55,180 nucleotides of DNA from an uncultured Anaerobiospirillum sp. (GTDB lineage Bacteria > Pseudomonadota > Gammaproteobacteria > Enterobacterales > Succinivibrionaceae): NCBI GenBank assembly GCA_944390115.1, contig CALXOW010000102.1, positions 1 through 55,180 of the forward strand, in the 5' to 3' direction. The position numbers were made by a program, and so were the translations under genes. Below, one piece after another: positions 16,975-25,774 of the stretch. How positions within the stretch are numbered: position 1 is the stretch's first letter; each line of letters begins with the position of its first letter. The notes beneath the pieces were generated by a model that saw only the letters and a list, made by a program, of their open reading frames with translations, was not told the origin of the DNA and searched no databases.

Positions 16975-18207
16975 CTAAGCTTGCAGCGCGGCGCCAACTA
17001 AACTCTCTTCGTTGCTGGCGTTAATGGTGATGGACTGAGCCACATCCTGCATCGGTGGGCGCCCAAAGAACTTCTTATAGTCGCGCGAGAAGTGCTGTTC
17101 ACTGATATAGCCCACTTCATAGCCTGCCGCTGATGCTGACATACTCTCGGAAATCATCAGGCGCTTGGCCTCTAATAAGCGCAGGCGCTTTAAGTACTGC
17201 AAAGGCGAGAGCGAAGTGGCTTCCTTGAAATGGCGGTAGAAGGTCGGCACGGCCATATAGACCATTTGGGCCAAGTTCTCGACCTCGATATCACTGCGGC
17301 GGTAATTATCCTTGAGATAGTGGATGACCTTAGCAATCTTGTAGTCTTGCGCCCCTGAGGTGAAGATCTTGCGCAGACTCAAACCGTGCTGTGAGCTTAG
17401 GATGTAGTAATAGAGCTCACGCACCATGAGGTTGTACGGGTACTCGTTGGTGGTGCCGCGCTCAACTAACTCCATCACGCGCCGAATGGTCTTAAGCTCA
17501 TCTAAGGTCGCATGATCCGAGAGCACGCTAAACTCACACTCCATCAGATTTTGCTGCTCCAATGGCTGCAGCTGGAGCATCACCTCTTGCATCGTCATCG
17601 GCTCAATCAAAAACGAGATCGCAAGCAGCGGCTGCTCCTTGGAGGCGCGCATAACACGATATTGCGCTGGCATATCAAGGCCCGCGATAAAGACGTCACC
17701 GGCGTGATACTCGATAATATGGTCATCGACTTCCGCGCGTTTTTGGCCTTGGAGCAAAAACGAGAGCATCGGATGATAGACGCACGGACAGGAGCATGGA
17801 GCTTCCGCGCTGCTACGATGCAGGCGAATCTGAGGGGTGATCTCATACAAGCCATCCTCAGGATGGACCTTAGCGACCATAGCGCTAAGTTCGCTGAGCA
17901 AAGCGCTTTTCTCACCAACTAAATCACTCATAGCAACTCCATTGTTGAGCCAATCTTCATCACAAGTGTAACAGCCTTGGTGCTGACAAAAACAGCACGC
18001 TGGATCACAATCAAGTATAAGTGGCTCGTTTCCGTTCGCGTCAACTGCTGCGAAAAAGCGTTCCATCGCAGCGGCATCATGTTCCCACTGATGCTCTGTC
18101 ATGAGGCAATTAGGCTGAGGCGGCAGCTTATTTTCACGCTGAGGCGGTAGCTTAGGCTGATAAGAACAACCTAACAGCTCTTCAATTGCACGCTTCAGCT
18201 TCTGCAT
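16975..18207 (-). CDS. AraC-family transcriptional regulator with Cys-rich N-terminal extension
   Basis: DNA-binding regulator. An AraC_N-type cupin domain spans about residues 100-280, and two helix-turn-helix motifs lie in the C-terminal 100 residues (VENLAQMVYMAVPTFYRHFK; GYEVGYISEQHFSRDYKKFF). Typical members are ~300 aa. The first ~92 residues are extra and hold a cluster of six Cys (CDPACCFCQHQGCYTC, 67-82) that could bind metal or sense redox state. Two starts have strong ribosome sites: 18207 (AGGGGGG) and 17931 (GGAGTTGCT before the Met of MSDLVGEKS), so two isoforms are possible. Divergent from the flavodoxin-like genes, which it may control (inference). Confidence 0.88.
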   Translation of the reverse strand: MQKLKRAIEELLGCSYQPKLPPQRENKLPPQPNCLMTEHQWEHDAAAMERFFAAVDANGNEPLILDCDPACCFCQHQGCYTCDEDWLNNGVAMSDLVGEKSALLSELSAMVAKVHPEDGLYEITPQIRLHRSSAEAPCSCPCVYHPMLSFLLQGQKRAEVDDHIIEYHAGDVFIAGLDMPAQYRVMRASKEQPLLAISFLIEPMTMQEVMLQLQPLEQQNLMECEFSVLSDHATLDELKTIRRVMELVERGTTNEYPYNLMVRELYYYILSSQHGLSLRKIFTSGAQDYKIAKVIHYLKDNYRRSDIEVENLAQMVYMAVPTFYRHFKEATSLSPLQYLKRLRLLEAKRLMISESMSASAAGYEVGYISEQHFSRDYKKFFGRPPMQDVAQSITINASNEESLVGAALQA

Positions 18208-18411
18208 AGCTGCCCCCCTAACAATGCCTCTTACCCCATAATTACCCTGCTAACATAGCAAAAGAAATTGCGCTTTGGGCCTGATGCCACGATCAGGCAA
18301 GTAAATGAGAAAAATGGACAAAGGTCCCTGCCCCCACCCCGCTCAGAGCGGCTCTTACCATGCTCCGCGCGCTGTCATGCTTGCGCCCGGTGCGCCCTAA
18401 AGTGCGCACTA

Positions 18412-18440
18412 TTGCGGGGGCGTCCTAAAATCCCTATGAT
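18412..18440 (+). promoter_or_regulatory. Sigma70 promoter of the first flavodoxin-like gene
   Basis: TTGCGG (18412-18417), 17-nt spacer, TATGAT (18435-18440), about 50 bp before the start codon at 18493 and divergent from the AraC gene. Confidence 0.65.
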
Positions 18441-18492
18441 GGAAGATTGTGTGTGAGATGATGCGCACGTTTTGTCAACAAAGGTGCAATGT

Positions 18493-19851
18493 ATGGCTGT
18501 TCCAACCCCTGTTACGACTGCATTAGCCTTAGTCCTAGGCTGTTTTGGCCTAATCGGGGGCAATGTCACCTTAGCAAACACCAGTCTCGACTTAAGCAAG
18601 GTCGAACTGCATCAACCAAGCACCCAGGACGCGCCTGCGACTCCAAGTTCTAACCAAGGAGCCCCAAGCGCTGAAACAAGCGCAGCTCCTCAGGCCGTAG
18701 CCCCGGCGAGCTCAAGCACTCCCGCAAGCACCACCACCAGCCCCTCAGCTCAAGTTCAGCCTGGGGCCCAGGACAGTGCGCCTTTGGCCAGCACCACGAG
18801 CAGCGCCGCAAACAGCAGCGCAAGCAGCGCCGCAAGTAGCAGCGCAAGCAGCGCCGCGAGCAGCAGCGCCAATTCAGGCTCGCTCGTGCGTGAGCGCCCA
18901 CGCTATCGCGATCCTTTTGGCAATCGCATCACGGCCCCGCTCTCCACCGTACGTAATCAAAAAGAAGAGGTCTCCGGCTCGAGCTATGGAGTAAGTCAGC
19001 ACGGGCAGGATCAAGCGCAGATTAACTTCCCTAAAACTGATTTAGCGCACAGCAAGGTCGCTGTGATCTATTTTAGTGTGAGCGAAAATTTGGCGAGCAA
19101 TGACGTTGATGAACTAACCGGCGCCTCGATTATCTACAACCACAACCACGAGCGGCGCGGCATCACCGAGTACGTAGCCGAGCTGATCGCCCAAGCCACT
19201 CACGCTCAAACCTACCTCATCTCCCGTTTAAGCCCTTACTCCCATGAGCATGATGAGTTGATCTACCAAGCATCGTTAGAGCTCGACGAGCGCACTCACC
19301 CCGAAATCGTGATGCTGCCGCCGTTAGATCTCAAGGCCTACGATGTGATCTTCATCGGCTATCCTATTTGGTGGTATGAGCTGCCGATGCCGCTCTACAC
19401 CTTCTTTGAGCAGTACGATCTCTCAGGCAAAATCGTAATTCCGTTCTGCACCCACGGCGGCAGCCGCGCCTACAAGACCTTTGCCCTCATTGCCCAGCAA
19501 GAGCCTAATGCCTACGTCTTGTACAACGACGGCCTCATCATCGACCGCTTAGTCGTGCCGACCCATGCCACCAGCACGATTTCCTTATGGCTACAAGCGC
19601 TCAATGAGCGTTTAAGCCACAAGCTCGGCACTCCGGTCGGCTTTGACCTCGACCGCCACAGCCCAATTCTAGAACACAACGCCGCTGCTCACGGCAGTAG
19701 CGCCGCTCAAAGCAGCAATGCAGCTCTAGGTATTAGCGCAACTCAGAGCAGTAGCGCAGCTCAAGGCAGCACTGTACCTCAAGGCAGTAGCGCCGCTCAA
19801 AGCAGCACCCCTGAGGCCACGAACGCAGCCCCAACGAGCAGCTCTTCATAA
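18493..19851 (+). CDS. Exported flavodoxin-like protein 1
   Basis: 452 aa. A hydrophobic N-terminus (ALALVLGCFGLIGGNVTLA) looks like a signal peptide or signal anchor. Residues ~45-130 are Ser/Ala/Thr-rich low complexity, a flavodoxin fold follows (KVAVIYFSVSEN; VIFIGYPIWWYELP; KIVIPFCTHGG), and the C-terminus is again a Ser/Ala/Gln repeat. Known members of this fold bind FMN; cofactor and electron partner are unknown here. AAAGG lies about 9 bases before 18493; an in-frame TTG at 18472 is less likely. An exported flavodoxin is unusual because most are cytoplasmic. Paralogue of the next gene. Confidence 0.75.
   Translation: MAVPTPVTTALALVLGCFGLIGGNVTLANTSLDLSKVELHQPSTQDAPATPSSNQGAPSAETSAAPQAVAPASSSTPASTTTSPSAQVQPGAQDSAPLASTTSSAANSSASSAASSSASSAASSSANSGSLVRERPRYRDPFGNRITAPLSTVRNQKEEVSGSSYGVSQHGQDQAQINFPKTDLAHSKVAVIYFSVSENLASNDVDELTGASIIYNHNHERRGITEYVAELIAQATHAQTYLISRLSPYSHEHDELIYQASLELDERTHPEIVMLPPLDLKAYDVIFIGYPIWWYELPMPLYTFFEQYDLSGKIVIPFCTHGGSRAYKTFALIAQQEPNAYVLYNDGLIIDRLVVPTHATSTISLWLQALNERLSHKLGTPVGFDLDRHSPILEHNAAAHGSSAAQSSNAALGISATQSSSAAQGSTVPQGSSAAQSSTPEATNAAPTSSSS
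18793..18872 (+). repeat. Ser/Ala-coding microsatellite-like repeat
   Basis: Repeats of AGCAGCGCC/AGCGCAAGC (roughly 24-bp units) encode the ASSAASSSAS tract in the first flavodoxin-like protein. Confidence 0.7.
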
Positions 19852-19993
19852 ATCCAAGCCCTTGCCCTGAGCGCACCACTAAGGCGCCATAACAGCGCAA
19901 GAGCGCGCACGAAGCGCAATAAAACGCCCGCCTAGCGCTAAAAGTGCTAAGCTTTCTATCTAGAATTGGCCCGTCTTTAGTCTTGGTCTTGTT

Positions 19994-21430
19994 ATGCCGT
20001 TGCGCCGTCTTCTTGTTATAGGCTGTCTTATAGGAGCCATCTTTGCCCTCACCAGTCCCTTTTGGTACTTCTCCAGCGACCAAGAGCGGGCCGTGCAAGA
20101 TGAACAAGCCAGCTTGAACCCAGAGGCGCCAAGTAATGACGACCACACCGGCCGCACCGGCACCATTATGCTCGACCCGGACGGCGCCCTAAGCGTCGGC
20201 GCTGCCCCCGACCAGACCAAGCAAGAGCGCACCATAGAGCACAATAATCTGGCCCACGAGCTGTGCGCCGACAATTCACCCGTGCAATGCGCCACCATTA
20301 GCGCCCACGCCCAGTCAAGCACCACCGGCACCATCGAGATCACGTCCGCGCCCTCAGCTCAGCCCCAATCCGGCCTGAGCGCCCCCAACACAGCAACAGA
20401 AAACCAGCCTAGTGCCCCCAAGGACACGCCGGTAATGAGCGCCGACGGAACGGCCCAAATCGCGGCCCTCTCTGATCATCACGCCTTAAGCGAAGAGGTT
20501 ATGGAGACACCAGACTTGAGGCCACAAGATGCCATCAATAAGGAGCTCGACGCCCAGACTGCGGCCTTAGAGCAAGAGATTGCGGCCTTGGTCGCAAAGC
20601 AAAGTGCAGCGGACAAAAAGGCCTACCAAGAGGCCCTCAGCGCGCGCAAAGAGCAAGTGGATGCGGCCATTGCTACCATTGCGCAAAATTCCAAGCAGTA
20701 CTATCCACCCCTGATGAGTCGGCGCGCCCTGGTGGTCTTTTTTAGTGTGCCCTACGACCGCCAGGTGAAAAATGACGCCGCCACGCAGGCGGCCTTAAGC
20801 CAGCTCTTACAGCAAGGCGCGGTCGGCTTGCCGCCTTTACGCAGCCTCTACTCTGATAACAGCCAAGAGCAAGCCAGCGCCAAGGCCCCTGATGCCTTAA
20901 CCGGCGCTACCACCATTTACCTTCTCAATGACGCAGGAGATCGAGAGCCGCACCAAGCCCTGCGCTTTATTGCCACGACTTTAAGCGAAGAAAGCGGCGC
21001 CGGTCTCTACGAGATCAGCCCAGTTACGACTTATCCTACGGACTTAATTGAGCTCTATGAGCAGGCTTTAAACGAACAGCTGACGCGCCACTATCCGGAG
21101 CTGACCGACGACACGCCGATTAGGCTCGATGAGTTCGACACGATTTATCTGTGCTATCCCAATTGGTGGCACGACCTGCCCAGCGCCGTCTACAGCTTTT
21201 TTAACAAGTTTGACCTGAGCAACAAGCTGGTGATTCCCATTTGCCTCAGCGCAGGGGACGGCCCGGCCTTAACGGCAAGCACTTTTAGCTACTTAGCGCC
21301 CAATGCGACGCTCTCGCCGTGGCGGCTCAACCTCAGCCACGAAGATTGTGCTGACCCAGAGAAGTTAAGCCAAAAGCTGCGCAGCTTCCTCCTTAAGATC
21401 AGCCAAAGCATCAACCAACAGGCCCAGTAA
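19994..21430 (+). CDS. Membrane-anchored flavodoxin-like protein 2
   Basis: 478 aa. N-terminal signal anchor (LLVIGCLIGAIFALTSPFWYF after MPLRR), a low-complexity region (about 30-170), a short coiled-coil-like Ala/Gln/Lys stretch (about 180-230), then a flavodoxin-like domain (ALVVFFSVPYD; TIYLCYPNWWHDLPSAVYSFF; KLVIPICLSAGDG). The FMN phosphate loop is degenerate (SVPYDRQ instead of SxxxN), so it may bind poorly or differ in function. It follows the first paralogue by 142 bp in the same direction. No strong ribosome site is visible. Confidence 0.7.
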   Translation: MPLRRLLVIGCLIGAIFALTSPFWYFSSDQERAVQDEQASLNPEAPSNDDHTGRTGTIMLDPDGALSVGAAPDQTKQERTIEHNNLAHELCADNSPVQCATISAHAQSSTTGTIEITSAPSAQPQSGLSAPNTATENQPSAPKDTPVMSADGTAQIAALSDHHALSEEVMETPDLRPQDAINKELDAQTAALEQEIAALVAKQSAADKKAYQEALSARKEQVDAAIATIAQNSKQYYPPLMSRRALVVFFSVPYDRQVKNDAATQAALSQLLQQGAVGLPPLRSLYSDNSQEQASAKAPDALTGATTIYLLNDAGDREPHQALRFIATTLSEESGAGLYEISPVTTYPTDLIELYEQALNEQLTRHYPELTDDTPIRLDEFDTIYLCYPNWWHDLPSAVYSFFNKFDLSNKLVIPICLSAGDGPALTASTFSYLAPNATLSPWRLNLSHEDCADPEKLSQKLRSFLLKISQSINQQAQ

Positions 21431-21926
21431 CAAGGCTAAGGCGCACACACCGTAGCTCAAGGCGCACACACCGTAGCTCAAGGCGCACACAGCGAGCGCA
21501 CCTCAGGAGGCAGGCGCGGGCGCCTAAAAAAAACAAATTAGTCCCGTAGCACTAGGATTTGATCGACCTCATTGAGCACAAGGCCCAAGAGCTTATGGGA
21601 TTGCGCGGGGCACAGCGCCGCTGGCGCTCTCAGGCTCAGCTTGTGCCGCTGGCGCTCTCAGGCTCAGCTTGTGCCGCCACCAGCTCCATAGAGGTCAGCA
21701 GCGTGACCTCCCAGAGCTCATGGAGGGTAGGGGGCGGCAGCAACATGAGGTTCAAGCGCTAGGCCGCGATTGGCGGCTCAAAAGCAGCGCCGCAATCCCG
21801 GCAATTTTGCGCTATGGCGCCACATAGGCGCAGCGCTCCGGCAAGGACAAATCCATAGTCCCCATCTCTCCCAGCGCGCTCCAGGCCCGCTGACCGCCCC
21901 AAGGGCCCCCGCGCTCAGGCCCGTGG
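21431..21926. other. Repeat-bearing intergenic region
   Basis: Holds three 21-bp tandem units (21438-21492, AAGGCGCACACACCGTAGCTC) and a 28-bp unit present twice (21617-21672, GCCGCTGGCGCTCTCAGGCT...). No gene is seen. A small hairpin AGGCGC/GCGCCT near 21508-21525 is followed by A's and is not a clear terminator in either direction. Confidence 0.6.
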
Positions 21927-24077
21927 CTACTTGCTGACCGGCTCCTGAGCCGCTGGCGTCTCAGCTGGAGCAGCCTCAGCTGCCGGCACACTGTCAGCAG
22001 CGGACTCAGCGCCCGGAGCTGTAGCTTCTGGGGCTGCAGCGGTAGCTTCCGGCGCGGCTACCGTCTCAGCAGTAGCTTCAGCGGTGCTAGCCTCAGCTGG
22101 GGCCGTCACGTCCTCAGCTGGAGTCTCAGCAGCGGCGGCTGGCGCAGCGGCAGCCGCCTTGACCTTCTTGACGCGTGGCAGCACGCCGCTCTCGACGGTC
22201 TGCGGACGCAATGCGGTAAAGCACAGGGCGCCGACGAGAGAGCCGACGACAAAGGCGCCGACGTAGTGCAGTGGGTTGATCGCAATTGGCATCAAGAAGA
22301 CACCACCGTGCGGTGCAGCCACACCACAGCGGAACAGCATCGAAAAGCCACCGGCGGTCGCCGAACCTACGATACAGGCCACACGCATGCGCGGTACCAC
22401 TAAGTACGGGATTACGCCCTCAGTGATAAAGAGGACGCCCTTAAACATGGCCTGCCAGCCTAAGTCGCGTTCTTTTTGCGAGAAGCGGTGCGGTGCAATG
22501 AGCTTGGAGGCAAGACCGGCGGCCATTGGCGGCACCATACCGCCTAACATAACGGCGGCCATGACCATGGAACCTGGGCCATTCTCCGGCAGGCAGTCGG
22601 CTAATAAGAGCACGCCCGTGGCATAAGAGATCTTATTGAACGGTCCACCCATATCCGCTGACATCATGCCCGCGAGCACCATACCCACAATGACCAAGGT
22701 CAGGGTGTTGGCATTATTGATAAAGCCGGTGATGAGATTGTCGAGCAAGGCCGCCGGGAGATTGGTGACAAATTGCGCGATCAAGGTCGTGAGCACGGCT
22801 CCAGCGAGCGGGTAGACCAAGAGCGCGAACATCGCGTCATGACCTTTTAGGTATTTTTGCGCCACGCGCGCCACCACAAAGGACACACCACCGCCGACAA
22901 AGCCGTTAAGCAGCGCACCAATCACGCCTGCGCTGGCCATATCGGCCATAACACCACCGGTAAAACCGGCCACCAGCGCCATACGTCCGGCCATTGAGAA
23001 GGCGATAAAGGCACTTAAAACCGGGAAGAGTAAGGTACCGATACTGTAGCCAATGGTGTCTAAGAACAGGCCTAGGCTTGAGGTCTGGACAAACTCAAGA
23101 CGCGCGACCGCCGACAAAACACCAGCGGTAGCCGCCAGCGGCAGGATATAGGTTAAACCGCTCATCAAGTGGCGGTAGAGCTTCATCGGCAGATTGGACG
23201 ACTCAGCCGCCATCGAGCCGATCTTGTAAACCGGGCAATTAGGGTCTAAGGCCTTTTTGATGAGCTCTTCTGGGCGGTGCACGCCATCGACCACGCCGGT
23301 GCGCACCATACGCTTGCCCACGAAGCGGTCGATATCGATGGCGCGGTCAGCGGCCACAATGACGGCCTTAGCCGAGGCAATATCCTCAGGTAAGAGGCTA
23401 TTGCGATTGCCGGCGGCACCATCGGCCTCGACCTTAATCGAGATGCCCATTTCCTTAGCCTTATGCTCTAAGGCTTCGGCGGCCATATAGGTGTGCGACA
23501 GACCTGCTGGGCAGGCGGTAACCGCTACGATGTCATAGCCTTTTTTCTGGGCGGGTTGATCGGCGGACTCTTGCTGAGCCTGCTGCTCTTCAGCGGCTTC
23601 TTGGGCTTCCTTTTCGTCTTCGGCCGCTTCGGCGCGGTCGATCGCCTCTAAGTACTCATCAACCGTCTTGGCCGCAAGCAAGGACTTGCGGAAATCTTCG
23701 TTGATAAGCAAGGTCGACAGGCGCGCCAACACGTCAAGGTGGGAGTCTGAGGCCTGCAGCGGCGAGGCGATCATAAAGAGCAGATGCACCGGCTCGCCGT
23801 CGATCGAGTCAAAGTCCACGCCGTTAGGCACGACCATTGAGGCAAGACCTGGGCGCAGCACCGCATCGCTCTTGGCGTGCGGAATAGCGATACCCTCACC
23901 TAGGCCGGTTGAGCTTTTGCGCTCACGCTCAAAGACTGCTTCGCGATAACTATCGACGTCGCTGATGCAGCCTGATTTGGCCATGAAATCGGCCAGTGTC
24001 GTAATGGCCGCCTCCTTGCTCACGGGAGCAGCATTAAGACAAACCGACTGCTTATCTAATAAATCGCGAATCCGCAT
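21927..24077 (-). CDS. Fructose-type PTS system EIIABC
   Basis: Transports and phosphorylates a sugar, most likely fructose, at the inner membrane. 716 aa. EIIA (1-~150; phospho-His67 in IPHAKS), an Ala/Glu/Gln linker, EIIB (~180-280; phospho-Cys189 in TACPAGLSHTYMA), the polytopic EIIC (~300-630; SADMGGPFNKISYA) and an 85-residue Ala/Pro/Glu tail. The IIB motif is typical of the Fru family. No FPr/HPr or 1-phosphofructokinase gene lies beside it. Confidence 0.9.
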   Translation of the reverse strand: MRIRDLLDKQSVCLNAAPVSKEAAITTLADFMAKSGCISDVDSYREAVFERERKSSTGLGEGIAIPHAKSDAVLRPGLASMVVPNGVDFDSIDGEPVHLLFMIASPLQASDSHLDVLARLSTLLINEDFRKSLLAAKTVDEYLEAIDRAEAAEDEKEAQEAAEEQQAQQESADQPAQKKGYDIVAVTACPAGLSHTYMAAEALEHKAKEMGISIKVEADGAAGNRNSLLPEDIASAKAVIVAADRAIDIDRFVGKRMVRTGVVDGVHRPEELIKKALDPNCPVYKIGSMAAESSNLPMKLYRHLMSGLTYILPLAATAGVLSAVARLEFVQTSSLGLFLDTIGYSIGTLLFPVLSAFIAFSMAGRMALVAGFTGGVMADMASAGVIGALLNGFVGGGVSFVVARVAQKYLKGHDAMFALLVYPLAGAVLTTLIAQFVTNLPAALLDNLITGFINNANTLTLVIVGMVLAGMMSADMGGPFNKISYATGVLLLADCLPENGPGSMVMAAVMLGGMVPPMAAGLASKLIAPHRFSQKERDLGWQAMFKGVLFITEGVIPYLVVPRMRVACIVGSATAGGFSMLFRCGVAAPHGGVFLMPIAINPLHYVGAFVVGSLVGALCFTALRPQTVESGVLPRVKKVKAAAAAPAAAAETPAEDVTAPAEASTAEATAETVAAPEATAAAPEATAPGAESAADSVPAAEAAPAETPAAQEPVSK

Positions 24078-24240
24078 AGCACAACCTATGAACCGTGGAC
24101 CAAAATCAGACCTAACACCTGACCCCTTGCAGCCTTTAGGCCGTAAAAGTTACGGGTCGGCGTCATTTTATCATTGCTGACGCGCTCACATTGCTGCACA
24201 GGTGCAAAAGCCCCTCCCCACCGCTCAAACCAAGCCCACC

Positions 24241-24294
24241 AAAAAAAAAGACACGGCCACCTTGGTTCCAACTACCCCAAGACGGCCGTGCCTC
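24241..24294 (-). terminator. Terminator of the cation efflux gene
   Basis: CACGGCC..CTTGG pairs with CCAAG..GGCCGTG around a short loop; on the minus strand it is followed by a T9 run (24241-24249). Confidence 0.85.
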
Positions 24295-24345
24295 AAAAAA
24301 CAGCTCAAGCCCAGTCGTTACTAGGCCTGAGCGCTAGCCTGAGCG

Positions 24346-25494
24346 CTAAGAAGCCGCATCGTTGTGGCCCAGGACCACATCTTCTTTATGCTGCAAATTA
24401 ACCGCGCAGGCATTGCCCGCTGCCACCGCCGCAGCGGCCTGTTGAGCGTGCTCCTTTTTCTGGTAGAACTGCGGGCTAACCGCACAGTATTGGGCATCGA
24501 CGAAGGTGATGTCCTCATAGGTGCTGGCAGTATCCGGCTCCATATGCAAGGTGATATCGGCATCATGGAAGTACTTACGGATCTCCGCCTCGACATGGGT
24601 GGCGATATCGTGGGCTTGGTGCAGCGGCATGTTTTCATCGAGCACAATATGGCATTGAATGTAATGCTGCGGGCCCGCCTGACGGGTACGTAAGTCGTGG
24701 AACGACTTTAAGCCGGGCACGGATAAGATCGCGCGGATGATCTTGCTATTATCAACCGGGCTCATCGAGCGATCCAATAAGGTGCTGATCGCGATATGGC
24801 CGATATGAAAGGCACTCTTCATAATATAGAGGCCTAAGAAAATGGTGATAAGACCGTCGGCCCAGTCATAGCCCATCTTCGATAAGACCAAGGACAAGAT
24901 AACGCTGGCGTTAAGGCCAACATCGGACAGATAGTGGAAGCGGTCAGCAGCCACCGCCTCACTGCCGGTTAACTTGCAGACCTTGCCCTGCAAGACAGTT
25001 AAGCCAATGGTCAGGACAATCGAGGCAATGGAGACGTAGATCGCGATGTCGATATAGGCAATCGGCACCGGTTTGACCAGACGATCATAGCCATTGATGA
25101 TCAGCACCAAGGCCGAACCGCAGATAAAGGCCGCCTGCGATAAGGAGGCTAAGGCCTCGGCCTTATAGTGGCCAAAGCGGTGATCTTTATCGGCCGGGGT
25201 CAGGGCAAAGCGCAGCGCCAATAAGTTGATAAAGGAGGCGCCCAAGTCGATCACCGAGTCAGTGAGCGAGGCCAAGATCGTGGTCGAGCCCGAAAAGAGC
25301 CAGACCACCAACTTCATCACAATCAAAAGCAGCGCCGTGCCCACCGAGGCAAAGCCTGCGATCATAACCAAGGTGCGATAGCGCGCCGCAATCATCGGCT
25401 TGGCTTCATTATCATGCGCCGCTGCATGGGCGGCGGCGGCCGCTTCATGGGTCACGGCCGCTCCTTGAGCATTCTCATGCATCGTATCCATCAT
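24346..25494 (-). CDS. fieF: Cation diffusion facilitator (FieF/YiiP-like)
   Basis: Proton-coupled efflux of divalent metal (Zn/Fe/Cd-type). 382 aa. Six membrane helices are expected; the metal-site motifs DSVID (TM2) and HYLSD (TM5) are present, along with DHRFGHYKAEALASL. A His/Ala-rich N-terminus (about 35 residues) and a C-terminal extension of ~50 residues beyond the cytoplasmic domain are unusual. FieF is closest by motif; metal specificity is not proven. Divergent from plsB. Confidence 0.85.
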   Translation of the reverse strand: MMDTMHENAQGAAVTHEAAAAAHAAAHDNEAKPMIAARYRTLVMIAGFASVGTALLLIVMKLVVWLFSGSTTILASLTDSVIDLGASFINLLALRFALTPADKDHRFGHYKAEALASLSQAAFICGSALVLIINGYDRLVKPVPIAYIDIAIYVSIASIVLTIGLTVLQGKVCKLTGSEAVAADRFHYLSDVGLNASVILSLVLSKMGYDWADGLITIFLGLYIMKSAFHIGHIAISTLLDRSMSPVDNSKIIRAILSVPGLKSFHDLRTRQAGPQHYIQCHIVLDENMPLHQAHDIATHVEAEIRKYFHDADITLHMEPDTASTYEDITFVDAQYCAVSPQFYQKKEHAQQAAAAVAAGNACAVNLQHKEDVVLGHNDAAS

Positions 25495-25681
25495 TCACCA
25501 CACCAATCAAGTCAAAAATCAACGCCTAAGCTTAGCACCATTGCCGCACCAAGCACGCAAACTGCCACTTTTGCGCAAAAAAGGATACAGCTCACAGACT
25601 GGGCGCCACAACTCAACAGCTGATTTGCAAAAATGTGACCCAATCCCTAAGACGCCAAAAAAGGGAAAAGTAAGGGCGCGA

Positions 25682-25712
25682 TTGACGGCACAAGGTAGTA
25701 AAGTGGTATTTA
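25682..25712 (+). promoter_or_regulatory. Possible plsB promoter
   Basis: TTGACG (25682-25687) and TATTTA (25707-25712) with a long 19-nt spacer, about 60 bp before the plsB start. Weak. Confidence 0.35.
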
Positions 25713-25774
25713 TGGCCACTGTCACCTGGAAGTTGCCAGGACGGAGGGGCCGCCGTGATCATAAGGAGCTTGCT

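Noticed and set aside
21508-21529. Terminator after flavodoxin-like gene 2
   Set aside because: Short stem followed by A's; neither strand shows hairpin plus T-run.
25541-25774. 78-codon N-terminal extension of PlsB
   Set aside because: AAGGAG lies before the Met at 25775 and the family N-terminus starts there; the upstream frame crosses the promoter region.
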